Part shown: positions 21,083 to 32,700 of the stretch, piece by piece | Layout: each line of letters opens with the position of its first letter | Numbering within the stretch: the stretch's first letter is position 1 | DNA from: Odontocerum albicorne | Taxonomy: Eukaryota > Arthropoda > Insecta > Trichoptera > Odontoceridae | Direction of reading: 5' to 3' | NCBI GenBank assembly: GCA_949825065.1 | Contig: OX463849.1 | Location: 32,910,043-32,974,042 of the forward strand | Length of the DNA: 64,000 bases | Notes under the pieces: model-generated | What the model was told of the DNA's origin: nothing | Database searches by the model: none | What the model saw: the letters and a program-made list of their open reading frames with translations, nothing else | Program-made: the position numbers and the translations under genes

Positions 21083-22984
21083 GAGTTTTTATGCGAGAAA
21101 AATCTTTCACTTAGGAATTTGCGTTATTTTGCTGACAGATATCTTATCCCCTAGATGTTCATCATTTTTAAAAGTGTAACTCAATGAATGAATAACAATA
21201 ATTTTTATGCATATTTAAAATGTATTCTAATGAAATGAAAACCCAAAGCTATTGCAGACAAAACACTTAGATATATGGTTAGAAACTCCCGTATATTGAG
21301 ACATGGGGATACAAACCACTAACGAGGCCACACTGGAAGGATGAATAATACAAGGGTTCCCTACTTACTAATGCATGAAATACCCGCTCGCAGTCGTCCC
21401 TGAGGAAGACCTTCAAAAATATGGACGAATAGCAGGGAGTCAACAACAACAGTCAAAAAAGGCAGTATTGATGATAACAGACTACATATATTAAAGTAAA
21501 TACTTCCAGTAATAATGTTCAGAAATTTAAGATCCTTTGGTAGTGTCATCGAAAACAGTAATGTTGTTATAAAATAAAAGGATTATTTAATATAGGGTTA
21601 TTATTTCGGAACATTCTGCTTTGAAAACAATGTTTTGAGAAATATTTTAGTGCTAAAATAGGAAGTGGCATCTGGTATTCGGAGGGAGAAGCGATCAATA
21701 GCTTTACAACTTGAATGAAGAATGCAATAATTTAAGTTGTATAATATCTATTCTCATATTTTTTAAGCAAGTGTCGTATCCAAAATAATTTGTCATCTGG
21801 TGTTATTTGGTATAATGACTGAATACCAGCTTCACAAGACTTTATTCACAGTTTGCGTATCTTATATAGCCTGCTGGGGTGTAAAACTGAAGCAATGTTT
21901 TGTCTTTAAAGCCCATTTGTAAAAGATAATGTCAGTTTTTATTTTCATAAATACAGTTTGTTGGATATTACTCTTAAGTCAGCAGCGACTGTGGTTGTAG
22001 GAAAGAAATAAATGTTATTATGTGTTTTACACAAATTTACGTATAACATTATGGTTTCAGCAGCCATTAATAACTAGTGTAATAGCCATTAGTAACAATA
22101 CGTCGAATACATTTTAAAAATGCATTTTTTATAACATCTTACTATTATCATAATCTCATTCACATGGCTACGTGAGGATAATTTATTAATTTCATCCATG
22201 GTTGATAAAACAAGATTTGTGGACTCAACGCAAACCTAGTATATAATGTTAAAACACGGAATTGGGATAGGTACGTAACATACAGTGTCATGAATAATTC
22301 TCTATTTTAAATGTTGCCCTTATATGTCGCTTTAGTAAAAAAAACAGCCTTTCAAACATGGACAGTATTTCCACTTATAAGATATTGCATATAAATATCA
22401 ATAAAACCAAAAATTCCTCGAATGATTATTATTTTAAATAACTTCTCATCAACTGTTATCATTAATACAAACTTTCGATGGGTACTTGAAAATTTTAACA
22501 GCATATTTCCATTAACGGGAGAGTCTGCAAGCATATTCATGGCGTGCCAGTACATAGCAACACAACCACCTGTCGTGGTTGATACAAATTTGCAACATAA
22601 TCAAAGGTTTACAGTTAATTTATTCCTGAGGTCATTGCTTCCTTAACTTTGGACAAGTTTTAAGAGGCCGTTTTTTTTATAGATCTATTGTAAGCTCGAA
22701 TATGGTATTAAAACAAGTTCCGCTTTTTATTGATCGATCTTTCATGATTTCCAAAAAAGAAAATATAGCGATTCGTTGGGCAATATTTCATGATAATCAT
22801 GTGGTTATATTATGAAGAGAAGTCTCGTTTTGATAATAAAATTCAATGGGAAATACCATATATTTTTGTATTTCTTTGATTGACTTTCTTTAAGCCTGAT
22901 AATAATAAATAGGGAAAACAAAAAGTCTGGATCAAGTGGCTGTAGAGAACGAAGATTCCATATAAATATAACTTCAATAAATAA
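21083..22984. other. AT-rich stretch; one weak coding candidate
   Basis: Mostly featureless. A minus frame at 22352-22555 (KFVLMITVDEKLFKIIIIRG, then FGFIDIYMQYL and NTVHV) could be a scrap of an IR N-terminal domain, because that region in IRs has alternating hydrophobic strands. The evidence is weak and no second motif supports it. Confidence 0.35.
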
Positions 22985-23160
22985 ATAATCGCAACACACG
23001 GCAACGCACTGGCAACGCACGGCAACGCACTGGACTTCCGTGTGGAACGTCGCTGGTTTGAACTCCACAGCGTTCTACACCCCTCGAATGACAGGTATTC
23101 AAAGGCATATACTATAAGGATACATATGACTTCGGTCATATATATTCTTTAAAATAATAA
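22985..23160 (+). mobile_element. SINE-2 copy, truncated, with expanded head
   Basis: The plus strand has GGCAACGCACTGGACTTCCG, a B-box-like GCTGGTTTGAACTCCACAG, CCCCTCGAATGAC and ATATGACTTCGGTCATATATA. The ACGGCAACGCACTGG segment of the head is repeated about three times (22996-23033), a local expansion absent from the other copies. The 3' third is missing. Confidence 0.7.
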
Positions 23161-23391
23161 TAGGTTTATTGATAACAGCATAGCATGTATCATAAATACA
23201 TATCTTGAAATTACACAGAAATTTTGCGGCAAAAAATTAAATACTTTTGAGAGATAAGCTATCAAACGGTCTAGGCTCGTCTTCTAGAATCCTCCCAATA
23301 GAGATACACTCCTATCAATAGAAAAATCAGGTATCGAATCCATGACCCTTGGTTAAAAGAAAAAAGTTTTGCCACTGAGTAATATGAAGAC

Positions 23392-23749
23392 AAGTGGATA
23401 ATGTGATCTGACACAGTTGGACTATTTTATCTGGGGTTACGTGAAAATTTAGATCTATAAAAATGACCCCCAATCAATTTCTGTGCTGAAGGACGAAATT
23501 ATTCGCGTTATTGGTGAGCTAGAACCGCAATTATGCCAAAATGTCATCGAAAATTTTGACAAAAGAGTGGACATCTGTGGAGCTGCAAGAGGTGGACATT
23601 TGGGAGATATTGTTTTTTGTGTTTAAATGTCATACATTATACTTCAATGACCAATAAAAATATTTTTGAAATCAAAGCAAATTGTGTGTTATTCAAGAAT
23701 TAAAGAAAATGGAATTAAAAAAAAACCGCTCAATTTGAAAGACCCTTTA
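23392..23749 (+). mobile_element. Tc1/mariner-type transposon 3' remnant
   Basis: The frame at 23420-23626 encodes DYFIWGYVK, a TAG stop (23450-23452), then LKDEIIRVIGELEPQLCQNV, IENFDKRVDIC and GGHLGDIVF followed by a stop. This is the C-terminal end of an IS630/Tc1/mariner transposase, with the last catalytic Asp in DYF. The 3' inverted repeat AACCGCTCAATTTGAAAGAC ends in CCTTTA at 23749. The 5' part is missing. A sister copy with both ends lies at 57727-58277. Confidence 0.8.
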
Positions 23750-23957
23750 TCAACGATGTTTAAATCAATATATGATAAAAGTCGTTCCCTTTTTTGTATA
23801 AAAAAAAACAAAAAATATTTTGAGTACATTATACATAACTTAATCTACAATAGATTAGTGAAGTTTTCGAAAAAGATTATGTAAAACAAAAATCACACTT
23901 AGACCAGAAGCAATAAAAAAAACTTATAATTCGAGATATAAATAAATAGTCCTGAAA

Positions 23958-24490
23958 AATTATACAAGAGAGAGAAAATGAAGTCATAACAAAACATTTA
24001 ACAATATGGTTAAAAATCATGGTACCTCTTTGATTTTGATTTTGAAAAATTCTACAAGAGAGAGAAAATAAATTCAAAACAAAACATTTAACAATATGTT
24101 TAAAATTCACGGTACCTCCTTGATTTTGATTTTGAAAAAATCTACAAGAGAGAGAAAATACTATAAAGTCAAAACAAAACATTTAACAACATATTTAAAA
24201 ATCACGGTACCTCCTTGATTTTGATTTTGAAAAAAATCTATAAGAGAGAGAAAATAAAGTCAAAACAAAACATTTAAAAATATATTGAAAAATCACTGTA
24301 CCTCCTTGATTTTGAAAAAATCTACAAGAGAGAGAAAATAAAGTCAAAACAAAACATTTAACAATATATTTAAACATCACGGTGCCTCCTTGATTTTGAT
24401 TTTGAAAAAATCTATAAGTGAGAGAAAATAAAGTCAAAACAAAACATTTAACAATATATTTCAAAATCACGGTACCTCCTTGATTTTGAC
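23958..24490. repeat. ~90-bp tandem repeat, about six copies
   Basis: TCTACAAGAGAGAGAAAATA recurs near 23961, 24051, 24141, 24237, 24321 and 24411 with AAAACAAAACATTTAACAAT and CGGTACCTCCTTGATTTTGA between. Periods are 84-96 bp, mostly 90. The minus strand stays open over much of it as a ~30-residue repeat; I treat this as period-driven rather than coding. Confidence 0.95.
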
Positions 24491-24654
24491 TTCACAGATA
24501 TGATACGACCAGATTATTTTCGCAAATTTTCAGAGCGCGTTGAAATAACGTGCAGATGTATGAAAATTGAAGTGTAAGGACAGGTGACGATCATATTGCC
24601 ATTTTTTAATAAACGAGTTTTTATATAAGTCAATCGATACTCCTCTAGTTACTT

Positions 24655-25165
24655 TTTAATGACGATGGTTAAGTTGTACGGAAACCTCTTTGATACTCGT
24701 ATGATGCAATCCTGATAACCAGAAGAACCAACTTCGATGTATGGGAGTGAAACGTGGACGTAGTAGAACAAGACTGAAAAAAACCGAATGAATGCTGTTG
24801 AAATGTGTGAACTTTGAAGAATACATGGGATGACAATGTATGATAGAATATGGAATGAAGGGATTAGGGATGATGTGTTGAGTAAGATGAAAAAGAGTAC
24901 TTGAGATGGTTTAGACTCGTGAAACGAATGAATAAAGAAAATGTTATTCAATGCTTATGTAAATGAAAGGCATGGAAGATCATGGAAAGTATGGTTGGAT
25001 CAAGTGAATGATTTTTTGAAAGAAATAATGTGAAAAGTTAAAAATATCGTAGGAGTTGTATGGGAAGGTGTACAGATGAAGAAGACACGAAAGGTATGTG
25101 TGTTGCGATAGGCTAATCTGGGACTCTCCTTTCTGCCAAGGAGATGGCTTAATGGTATGTTTGTA
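24655..25165 (+). mobile_element. LINE-A 3' half, degraded
   Basis: The order of relics on the plus strand follows LINE-A: ATGTATGGGAGTGAAACGTGG (YGSETW region), GTATGATAGAATATGGAATGA (DRIRNE), TTGAGATGGTTTAGACTCG (LRWFGHV), GTATGGTTGGATCAAGTGAATG (WLDQVND), AGGAGTTGTATGGGAAGGTG (RSCMGRC), and the terminus CCAAGGAGATGGCTTAATGGT. Many stops and in/dels. It is one of the longest copies here. Confidence 0.75.
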
Positions 25166-25600
25166 TGCAAAAGTAACACGGTGAAATTCAGTCATTCATT
25201 ACTATATAGTTTTTTTTTCTGTTTCTTTTATTTTTTATAGGATAAATATAAGGTATTCAGTAAATTAAACCCGTCATGTAAAACTCAGCCGAAAAATACA
25301 CGATCTATAGTTTCAAACACTCAGCCAGGATCTTTTATAATACCATCAATCAAATAGTGACTAACCACCATCAACGAATAACACAAGATTGACAATTCCG
25401 TCTTGTTCAGTTTTACTGTATTAAACCATGGCTTCAAAGAGACAGATTACTGGATTGATTTATATCTATAACCCTTATTTACACCAGTTATATTCAAATC
25501 CAAAGTTCATCCAAGTGTCAAGTATCGCGTTTAATCTTATTTAAAATATCAGTTATTGATTAAGAAAAACCCAATTTATTATTTTTTAATTACACTTATT
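25166..25600. other. AT-rich stretch, nothing recognised
   Basis: No gene or repeat was recognised. Confidence 0.45.
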
Positions 25601-26172
25601 CAGATGGATTCACATCCATAGCGATGGAGGATGTCCAGCAGATGTAACACATAGAATTAGTGTGGAATGGAGGAAGTTTAGATCAATGACGGGAGTTCTA
25701 TGTGATCCGAAAATGCCAGTAAAGTTGAAAGGAAAAGTATTCCAAACGATTGTCAGACCCGCACTCCTCTATGGCTCCGAATGCTGGACGATGTATAACT
25801 CTTACTCTAGGCAACTAGAAACTCCTGAAATGGGCATGCTAAGATGGTCAGCTGGTGTGTCCCTAAGAGACAAAATAAAAAATTCACGTATTCGTGGAAG
25901 CCTAGGTGTTACAGACATCAACAGTAAGACGGAGGAGAGGTGATTGAGATGGTGTGGGCACGTTGGACGCAGAGCACCCTATCACATTGTGAACCAGGCA
26001 ATCTCCATAGATCTTCCTCGAATATCAACCAGAGGAATACCAAAGAATTCGTGGGTGGTGCAAAAAGATAACCTGATGCAGAGGCTCGGCCTGGGGGACG
26101 TAGTCCGAGACAGAAGAGCATACAACCTGAGGACGAGGAGAGCTGACCCCAACAGTCTTCGCAGACAGTGAG
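25601..26172 (+). mobile_element. RTE-like LINE C-terminal region, one premature stop
   Basis: The frame encodes HSDGGCPADVTHRI (usual end of the RT domain), WRKFRSMTGVLCDPKMPVKL, KGKVFQTIVRPALLYGSECW, MGMLRWSAGVSLRDKIKNSR, a TGA at 25941-25943, then LRWCGHVGRRAPYHIVNQAI and a C terminus ending RADPNSLRRQ. This is the conserved tail of RTE-type polyproteins (VRPALLYGSECW, LRW.GHV). The TGA replaces the Arg expected from CGA, a typical decay change. Everything else is in one frame, so the copy is fairly young. The RT core and endonuclease are absent. Confidence 0.9.
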
Positions 26173-26816
26173 TTGGGATGGAGCCAGGGAGAAGACATGG
26201 GTTCGTATCTAGTATGGTATACTCCTATACATATAAATCGACCTTCATGAGAACTGATATCTAAACAGTGCCATATAAGTCTTATTTTTATAATGATTAA
26301 AAGGACATGTAACGATCCTGTCCCTTATTATACTTTCATTCAAATGTATATGTCGATTTATTGCTTTAAAGCAATTTCATTATTATTATTCATGACTGTG
26401 TCTTTAACATAGTGCATGAAAAGTTCTTAAATATCGATTAGGATATAACACATATACTTCAGCCAGGATGATCGTTCAAAAGTCGAGCCAAATGAACTGC
26501 AAAAAATGTATGTAGAATGGCGTGTGATGCATTGGTATACAAAGAATTCTTCTGTAACCAGATCGGAGGAACAGTCCATGCTCAGAAAGAAAATTTAATT
26601 ATTCACGCATACTATATATCGTCGTTCAGCTTGGTTTGTTCAACCCTATAAAGATGGTTGATTTGTTCGTTACCTTATTTTAAGCTTTTAGAGCCTGGCA
26701 CGATATTCTGAAAATTGATATTGTTTTTACATTAAAAATAAACTGAACAAAAATATTTTGCAGTCTGTCGAGTCTCTCCAATAACTCCTTACAAGCGATA
26801 ATATTATGTATTATTT
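26173..26816. other. Unassigned, starts as likely LINE 3' UTR
   Basis: The first ~50 bp (GGGATGGAGCCAGGGAGAAG) probably continue the LINE. The rest is AT-rich with no recognised feature. Confidence 0.4.
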
Positions 26817-26940
26817 ATAGTTAAATCATTCACATTGTGGAGGTTTAAAGATATTGTAATTTGTTTTATCAAACACTGTTTATTCAAATTTTAGGGACAT
26901 AAAGTGGAATAAACAGTGTTTTATAAAACAAATTACAATG
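26817..26940 (+). mobile_element. MITE-B copy 2
   Basis: The leader ATAGTTAAATCATTCACATTG and TGGAGGTTTAAAGATATT precede the hairpin arm TGTAATTTGTTTTATCAAAC and its inverted partner GTTTTATAAAACAAATTACA at the right end. The leader is shared with the other copies and is not part of the hairpin, so the element is asymmetric. Confidence 0.8.
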
Positions 26941-27839
26941 GTAAAATTAGACTTTGGGCCAGCAAGATTATGCCATGAATATTAAGAAAAATGCGAAATC
27001 TATTGAAATAATGGAGAGTGGCGACGATTTTTCAGCTTAACTCGGAGATACTGAAAAAAATCATCGAAAATGATTACCAGATTATTATCATATCGGGAAT
27101 ACGGAATTATAGTCATCAATTTGAATAGATCAGTCCTCGAAAAAGACGACGGCTTCACTAACTAATCGTACTTAGGATGACTTTTCAGTGTGGCATTCTA
27201 ATATAAAATATTTCTAAGTACCTACTGTATATTCTCACATCCATTGAAAAATTATTCTCACATTAATTATCTTCTCTTTTCACTAACTAAATGTTTATTA
27301 GAGCTAAGCGCGCGGTTCCCAACACTAATCAATCGCTCAGTAACAATTTAAGTGCGCTCGACATGGGGGTTGATTGAGCTCTTCACATTTTATCGTCATG
27401 TGGGTATTTCATCTTCAGTCTAAACACTAAAAATCAATAAAGCAGTTTAAGAGTAAAACACGTTTAATTTTCATGTTTAGGTAAGCTTGTTTTTTTTTAC
27501 ATTATTTGGTGTAGCACGATTATCAGTACGATCACCTCAAGATAGCTACCTAATTAATTCAACAAAAAATAAACGAAGTTGATGGGCACCAAGTCGCTAA
27601 CAAGATAGCCCTCTGGTTATCTAGCATATACTACTATGGTCCAAAAGATTCTGACCTGAACAAGTTAGAGCATGTATGGAAAAATGCCACGCCCAACGCA
27701 TAGTCAGGCTATGTTACAATTAAAAAATGATATTTCTATCTTCAGTAGTATAGAATCGATAGAATACGTATTGTTTCGTTATATTCAGAAATGTTAAAAT
27801 TTAATATCGCACAGTGATCAAGTACTTTTTTCAAAACTT
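26941..27839. other. Unassigned stretch
   Basis: No gene or repeat family was recognised. Confidence 0.4.
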
Positions 27840-28330
27840 AAGATATTGAGAACGTTGCCCGTAGACAGCATCTTAATGTTGTTTGACTTCTGCTGGTGTT
27901 TTCCGATCTTTTGTTTACTACATTAAGTGTTCCACTTACCTTGTTTCCTGCCGTTACCTTTTTTTCAATGCCCTTTCCAATACGCCAATCACTAGTAAAC
28001 ATATTGCCTAGATAACAGAACTCATCAACTAGTTCCAGTTTTCCTAAGTTAACTCATATACAGCATAAACCTTTTACCTCACCTTTTTTCTTCAATTATA
28101 ACCCTTGATTTTGCTACGTTAATTTTCAAACCATTTACTAGACATCACTCATATAGCTCACTTAACATATCATTTTAATCGCTATCATTTTCAGCAATCA
28201 TTACCATGTCATCTGCGTATCATATCTGCAAGTAAGAAATTCAATAAATTTACTTCACTCATTCTACAACTCATTTTTTAGTCACATACGTGTATTTAAC
28301 TTATTTACACCTTATTACACCTCTTCTATC
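27840..28330 (-). mobile_element. LINE-A reverse transcriptase region
   Basis: On the minus strand, near 28225-28190, YADDMVMIAENDSD carries the intact catalytic YADD box. NDMLSELYE, GLKINVAKSRVI, LGKLELVDEF and VTAGNKVSG-type codons follow toward 27860, with stops and frame changes. This is the part of LINE-A upstream of the C-terminal fragments seen elsewhere, and the only LINE-A piece here with the catalytic box. Confidence 0.75.
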
Positions 28331-29431
28331 ATTTTTTTAATCGAACACTTGACTCTATATAAAGATTTAACAAGCAAGGTGACATCTTAGTTAATAAATA
28401 ACCTTAATAAAATTCTCAACTAAATAGTATTGTATCAATGTAAGCGCGATCGAGTTGTGTTAAATTGTTGATCATGAGCAAATCAACGACAGTATATTTA
28501 AAGACTCAAACTATCACATTTCCATCGTTCCTACTCAAGGTGCATTATTTTCGCTGCAATAAACAAGATCATACATTGAATTGAAGTCAAAACATACTGT
28601 CTTGTACTCTATTGTAATGGAGCAATACAAAAGATCCGCAAAATGGTTAAAATGGCTCGTAACCAAACGTATGGCAGACATAAATAAGGAAAAGAAAAGA
28701 GGCGAAGACTGTAAGCGACATATGGGCAGGGCAAGGAAATAATAAGACGAAGTAACTTCATTGTTGTAACATTGTTAAGGAGATGGCAGATGAGGAGACT
28801 GCCGCACCGTGCCGGTAAGATGTTGATGTTTACCTGGACGGTAAAAACTTATTGGTTGAAAAAAGTGGATCTTATTGCAAGCCCGAAATGAGTGACAGTA
28901 AAGTTTTGAGATATTTTAATTTGCAGAATGCTCATTTTTTCTCGTATTTCAGCAATGTTATGTGGAACAGATGGGACATTTAAACTCCTTAAATCACAGT
29001 TCCTTATTTTTGGCACTTTATTACATGAAATTAAATTGGACCGTTTATTTCTGTGTATTTTTTGTTTTAATTTTTATTTTTATTCTTATGATTGTGTGCG
29101 GTATATTGTGGGATGAATATTTTTGGTCTTTCTGGAGTAATGATGTGTGAGGAGTTTAATTTCGCAAGATGTTTCCAGTTATAGTTGAGTGTCACTGTTT
29201 GTCAGGTTGATGAGAGCGTGCAACGGGGTTTTGTTTTTTTGTAATCAAAAATCGGAAAGAAGTATCGATTTATTTTTTCATGCTAAATATCATCAGTGAG
29301 ATACAGGCAAAAGCCTAGTTTACTGGGGATACGACAAATGAAAAGCAACAAACCCAGATCCATTAAAATTGTATGTCCAAATCAAATTACCTGTTGTTTT
29401 TTCGCAAATTGTGTATATTTCTTGTCATGTG
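28331..29431. other. Unassigned stretch leading to (AAAT)n
   Basis: ORFs at 28928-29150 carry no recognised motif. The last part (29380-29431, TTCTTGTCATGTGTAATAATA) looks like a LINE 3' end, which would explain the AAAT-rich tail that follows. Confidence 0.4.
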
Positions 29432-29476
29432 TAATAATAAATAAATAAATAAATAAATAATAAAATAAATAAATAA

Positions 29477-29548
<72 letters not shown>

Positions 29549-29599
29549 ATTAATAAATTAATAAATTAATAAATAAATAAATTAATAAATAAATAAATT

Positions 29600-29630
<31 letters not shown>

Positions 29631-29674
29631 AAATAAATAAATAAATAAATATATAAATAAATAAATAAATAAAA
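29432..29674. repeat. (AAAT)n microsatellite, about 243 bp
   Basis: Nearly pure AAAT units with sporadic T insertions (AATTAAAT). Probably an expanded LINE tail. Confidence 0.98.
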
Positions 29675-29676
29675 TT

Positions 29677-29850
29677 GTCTTACTGCAATCTCTTCTAACC
29701 AACCGGACAAGAGTTACACATGTTGTGCCAGTTATTGGTTGAGGGGATTAATGGTAGAAATTATATTATTTAAAGAAAGTATATTTCTGCACATAATTTA
29801 AGTTGGTAGGAAGAGATCGTCAAATTACAATAAGCCCACAATGTATTGCA
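29677..29850. mobile_element. Two SINE-1 tail fragments in opposite orientation
   Basis: 29677-29720 carries the antisense tail (CAATCTCTTCTAACCAACCG). 29802-29850 carries a sense tail (AGTTGGTAGGAAGAGATCGT, then CAAATTACAATAAGCCCA). Neither has a head. Confidence 0.55.
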
Positions 29851-30045
29851 TTGTATCACACTTTTGTTGTATACAGTACAACCTAGTGGGTTTATTGTCA
29901 TGTGGTTATCTCATCCTACCAACCAGACAAGTGTTTAACAAGCCTGAAATGAAAACCGGATCGAAATCCTTTATAAAAAACTAGAATCGAACCTGCGACC
30001 CTCCGTGATGGAACAGACATTTTCCAACTAGGCCACGGACGTAAT
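29851..30045 (-). mobile_element. SINE-1, near full-length
   Basis: The minus strand reads TACGTCCGTGGCCTAGTTGG (head with A-box region), GGTCGCAGGTTCGATTCTAG (B box intact), GGTTTTCATTTCAGGCTTG, CTGGTTGGTAGGATGAGATA, ACAATAAACCCACTAGGTTG and TACTGTATACAACAAAAGTG. It is a good representative of the family, about 195-200 bp. Confidence 0.85.
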
Positions 30046-30280
30046 ACTTGACGCAACGAAAATGTAATAAATGTAAAATGTATAAATTGAATAATTGTAT
30101 AAATGGTGAAATACTTTCCTTGTACAGGGAAATGTATAACAAAATCAAATAAATTATTTAATTTTCTAGAAAAACATTTCTACGAATTGAACATTTTTAC
30201 CATTTAACGAAAATTAGCAAAATAAAAACAAAACTGTACCTAAATACTTGTATATTATTTTATTCTTTAATTTAATTAAA
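30046..30280. other. AT-rich stretch, nothing recognised
   Basis: Short spacer between a SINE and a MITE. Confidence 0.4.
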
Positions 30281-30281
30281 A

Positions 30282-30406
30282 TGTTGTAATTTGTTTCATA
30301 AAACACTGTTTATTCCACTTTCCACAAAAAGTGGAATAAACAGTGTTTGATAAAACAAATTACAATATATTTAAACCTCCACAATGTTAATGCCTTAACT
30401 ATTATA
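30282..30406 (-). mobile_element. MITE-B copy 3
   Basis: A hairpin with arms TTGTAATTTGTTTCATAAAA and its partner ending at 30365, joined through a second palindrome (CCACTTTCCACAAAAAGTGG). The asymmetric leader lies on the right (30366-30406, AAACCTCCACAATGTTAATG), so this copy is inverted relative to the other two. Confidence 0.82.
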
Positions 30407-30477
30407 TAAATAATTAATTAAAATACTTTACTATTTTGCTATAATTTATCTACATTTTTTTTCAAATATAATATGAC

Positions 30478-30690
30478 CAATCGACGATCTCCGTGCCCTA
30501 GTTAGTAAGATGCTTGTCTCCCAACCCGTATTCCAGTCCAGAAAAGGATTCCAGTCTGATTTTCACTAAAGGTCTATTTGGTATCTTTCTGGATGGTTGG
30601 AAGATACTGCCGCATGGAAAAAAGGCCGCTAGGTTGTACTGTATGTAACGAAAGTGTTATACAATACAATAATACAATATTACCATGTTT
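30478..30690 (+). mobile_element. SINE-1 copy, B box deleted
   Basis: CGACGATCTCCGTGCCCTAG and TTAGTAAGATGCTTGTCTCC form the head. The usual GGTTCGATTCC is missing. AGGATTCCAGTCTGATTTTC, TGGATGGTTGGAAGATACTG, CGCTAGGTTGTACTGTATG and ACGAAAGTGTTATAC complete the copy. Confidence 0.82.
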
Positions 30691-31257
30691 AATTGAAAAC
30701 GCTCTGGTTCGTCATTTTTGCTAACATTTTAAAATTAGAAGTATTTACTATATTTCAGCAAGCCTAAGAAATGAAGAAATACAAGTGTATGTTCCGATTT
30801 CTTTAACCCTGTCTCTTTAATAAAGTCTCAATACTTTAAAATCGGCGTGTGCACAGTGCATCTGCAATAGTTAATGTCAATTCATTTTTCCTTTGTAAAA
30901 TCATTTTAAAGGATTCCAAATCACAACGTGAATATTTATGACCTTTATCTGAAGACATTTATCAAATGCATTATATTATCTCTGTTTTGTATGAGAGGTG
31001 AATTTGTTCAAAATAAAAAAAATCCTATTGTTGCTACTATTGTCGGACGAGTGTGGAAATTTTGTGTCAATATTGCAAAGGTCTTTTTTTCATATACATT
31101 ATAGAAAAAGGTGTTAAAATTCGATCAATAAATTCGATTACAAATTTAAAGCTTGTAAATATGCATTTTTTTTTTGTAAAAATAACTGAGAAATAATTTT
31201 TAATAACATAATAATTTGTTGCCTTAAATTACCCGAAGATATGTATGATGTATAATA
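30691..31257. other. AT-rich stretch, nothing recognised
   Basis: No gene, repeat or motif was recognised. Confidence 0.45.
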
Positions 31258-31426
31258 CAAAACATACAGACAGAGGACATATCCCCATGCCTTTCTACAC
31301 ATGCGCACAGCTATCGCGTCGTACACATTCATACATCTAGTCATACATGCTCTCCTAATTCTCATAAACCATTCCCACTTCTCTTTCCTCTCTTACCTCG
31401 GCCTATCTCATCAGACAAATGTTCAG
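31258..31426 (-). mobile_element. RTE-like LINE 3' fragment, interrupted by MITE-A
   Basis: The minus strand encodes KWEWFMRIRRACMTRCMNVY, then DAIAVRMCRKAWGYVL, a relative of the RRACM.RCM.V...VC..R..W end of LINE-A. The upstream side is cut by the MITE-A insertion at 31424-31652. Confidence 0.65.
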
Positions 31427-31652
31427 TACCCGACGGTAAGTAATACACATCGGGCTTAAAAAAGAGACTGTCGGCCATAATCGGTTTACTTCGGCTTTGT
31501 AGAGCGTCGTCTGTTAGATACCGCTCTTTCTAGATACCGGACTGTTAGCGCATCGTGCGACAGAGACGACGCTCTACAAAGCCGAAGTTTGCCGATTATG
31601 GCCGACAGTCTCTTTCTTAAGCCCGATGTGTATTACTTACCGCCGCGTACTG
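31424..31652. mobile_element. MITE-A copy 2 (about 225 bp)
   Basis: CAGTACCCGACGGTAAGTAA at the left and TTACTTACCGCCGCGTACTG at the right are inverted ends. The arms continue through CATCGGGCTTAA, AAGAGACTGTCGGCCATAAT. The core GTAGAGCGTCGTCTGTTAGA and its inverted partner GACAGAGACGACGCTCTACA matches copies 1 and 3. A TA follows the right CAGT-type end. Confidence 0.9.
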
Positions 31653-31971
31653 TATGTATTATATTATATGGATGTCCATAATTTCCTCACCAGAAATAAC
31701 TATAACTTTCGGGTTCCAAAACCAAAAAGGCTAAAAAATCAAAGAACTTAACATATACTAACGTAAAGTTAATTTTTTTAATAAAATACTTAATAATATT
31801 AAAAAAGCCAAGAACACCCGGATTTTTCGATGTCTACGTGTTTAATGGTATAGTATATATGATATAGAAGTAAATGATATATTTAAGTATTGTTAAAGCG
31901 AAAAAAAATGTGAGTAATCAGATGTTAAATGATAGATGTAAGTAAGTTAGGTTAATTTAGTTTAAAATTAT

Positions 31972-32510
31972 TTTAGAGGACAGAGCGCCAGATTTTCCTA
32001 CCTCGACATACATCATTCACCTCTTCCACATCCATACACCTTTTCATACAACTTCTACGACTTCTCTGACTTTCTAAGTTTTGTTCTTTCAGAATATCAC
32101 TTATTTGATCCAACCATACTTTCCTTGTTCCTCCATTTACATGCCTTCTACTCACATCTGTACTGTATATCTGTTTTGTAAGTCTTCCTTCATTCATTTT
32201 TTCCACATGCTCAAACCATCTCAGTGTTCTCTTTTTCGTCTTAGTTAACACATCGGCCATGAGTTCACATTCATCGTGATACATTGTCACTATGTATTCT
32301 TCTCAATGTGCATTTCTACATAATTTATTCGGACCTTATTAGTATTTTCCACGTCTACGTTTTACTTCCATACATCAAAATACTATTGTGAACTATTTAT
32401 CACATTAGCAGGTTTTGATACTGTCCGGTTTGAGTATGTATGTTTTAGTACCCTATTGACATTGTTCCCTGTCGCTTTTCACCGATCGATATCCCTCTTA
32501 ACTATTGTCT
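31972..32510 (-). mobile_element. LINE-A C-terminal region, best-preserved copy
   Basis: The frame at 32290-31973 encodes YHDECELMADVLTKTKKRTL, RWFEHVEKMNEGRLTKQIYS, TRKVWLDQISDILKEQN and RRSCMKRCMDVEEVNDVCRG with no internal stop, up to the left break at 31972. Upstream relics of YGSE/DRIRN parts run to about 32510. This is the reference copy for recognising the family in the window. It lacks the usual 3' terminus, so it is truncated at both ends. Confidence 0.88.
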
Positions 32511-32522
32511 TGGAAAATATGA

Positions 32523-32700
32523 TAGGATTAAGTGAATGGTATTTCGACGAAAGGAAACATAAAAAGTCAAAGAAATCGTAGGAGTTGTATGAGATGATGT
32601 ATGGATTTAGAAAAAGCGAAATACGTGTGTCGAGATAGAAAAGTCTGACATTCTGTCCTCTCTCCTACCCGACAGGGAAATGGGGTGATAGTTTGTATTT
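32523..32700 (+). mobile_element. LINE-A 3' end fragment
   Basis: The plus strand has GGAGTTGTATGAGATGATGT, GTGTCGAGATAGAAAAGTCT and CCTACCCGACAGGGAAATGG, then GGTGATAGTTTG, the family's terminus. It faces the copy at 31972-32510. Confidence 0.72.

Noticed and set aside
25601..26172. Host gene encoding a 160-residue protein
   Set aside because: The residues match the C-terminal end of RTE-type LINE polyproteins and include a premature stop.
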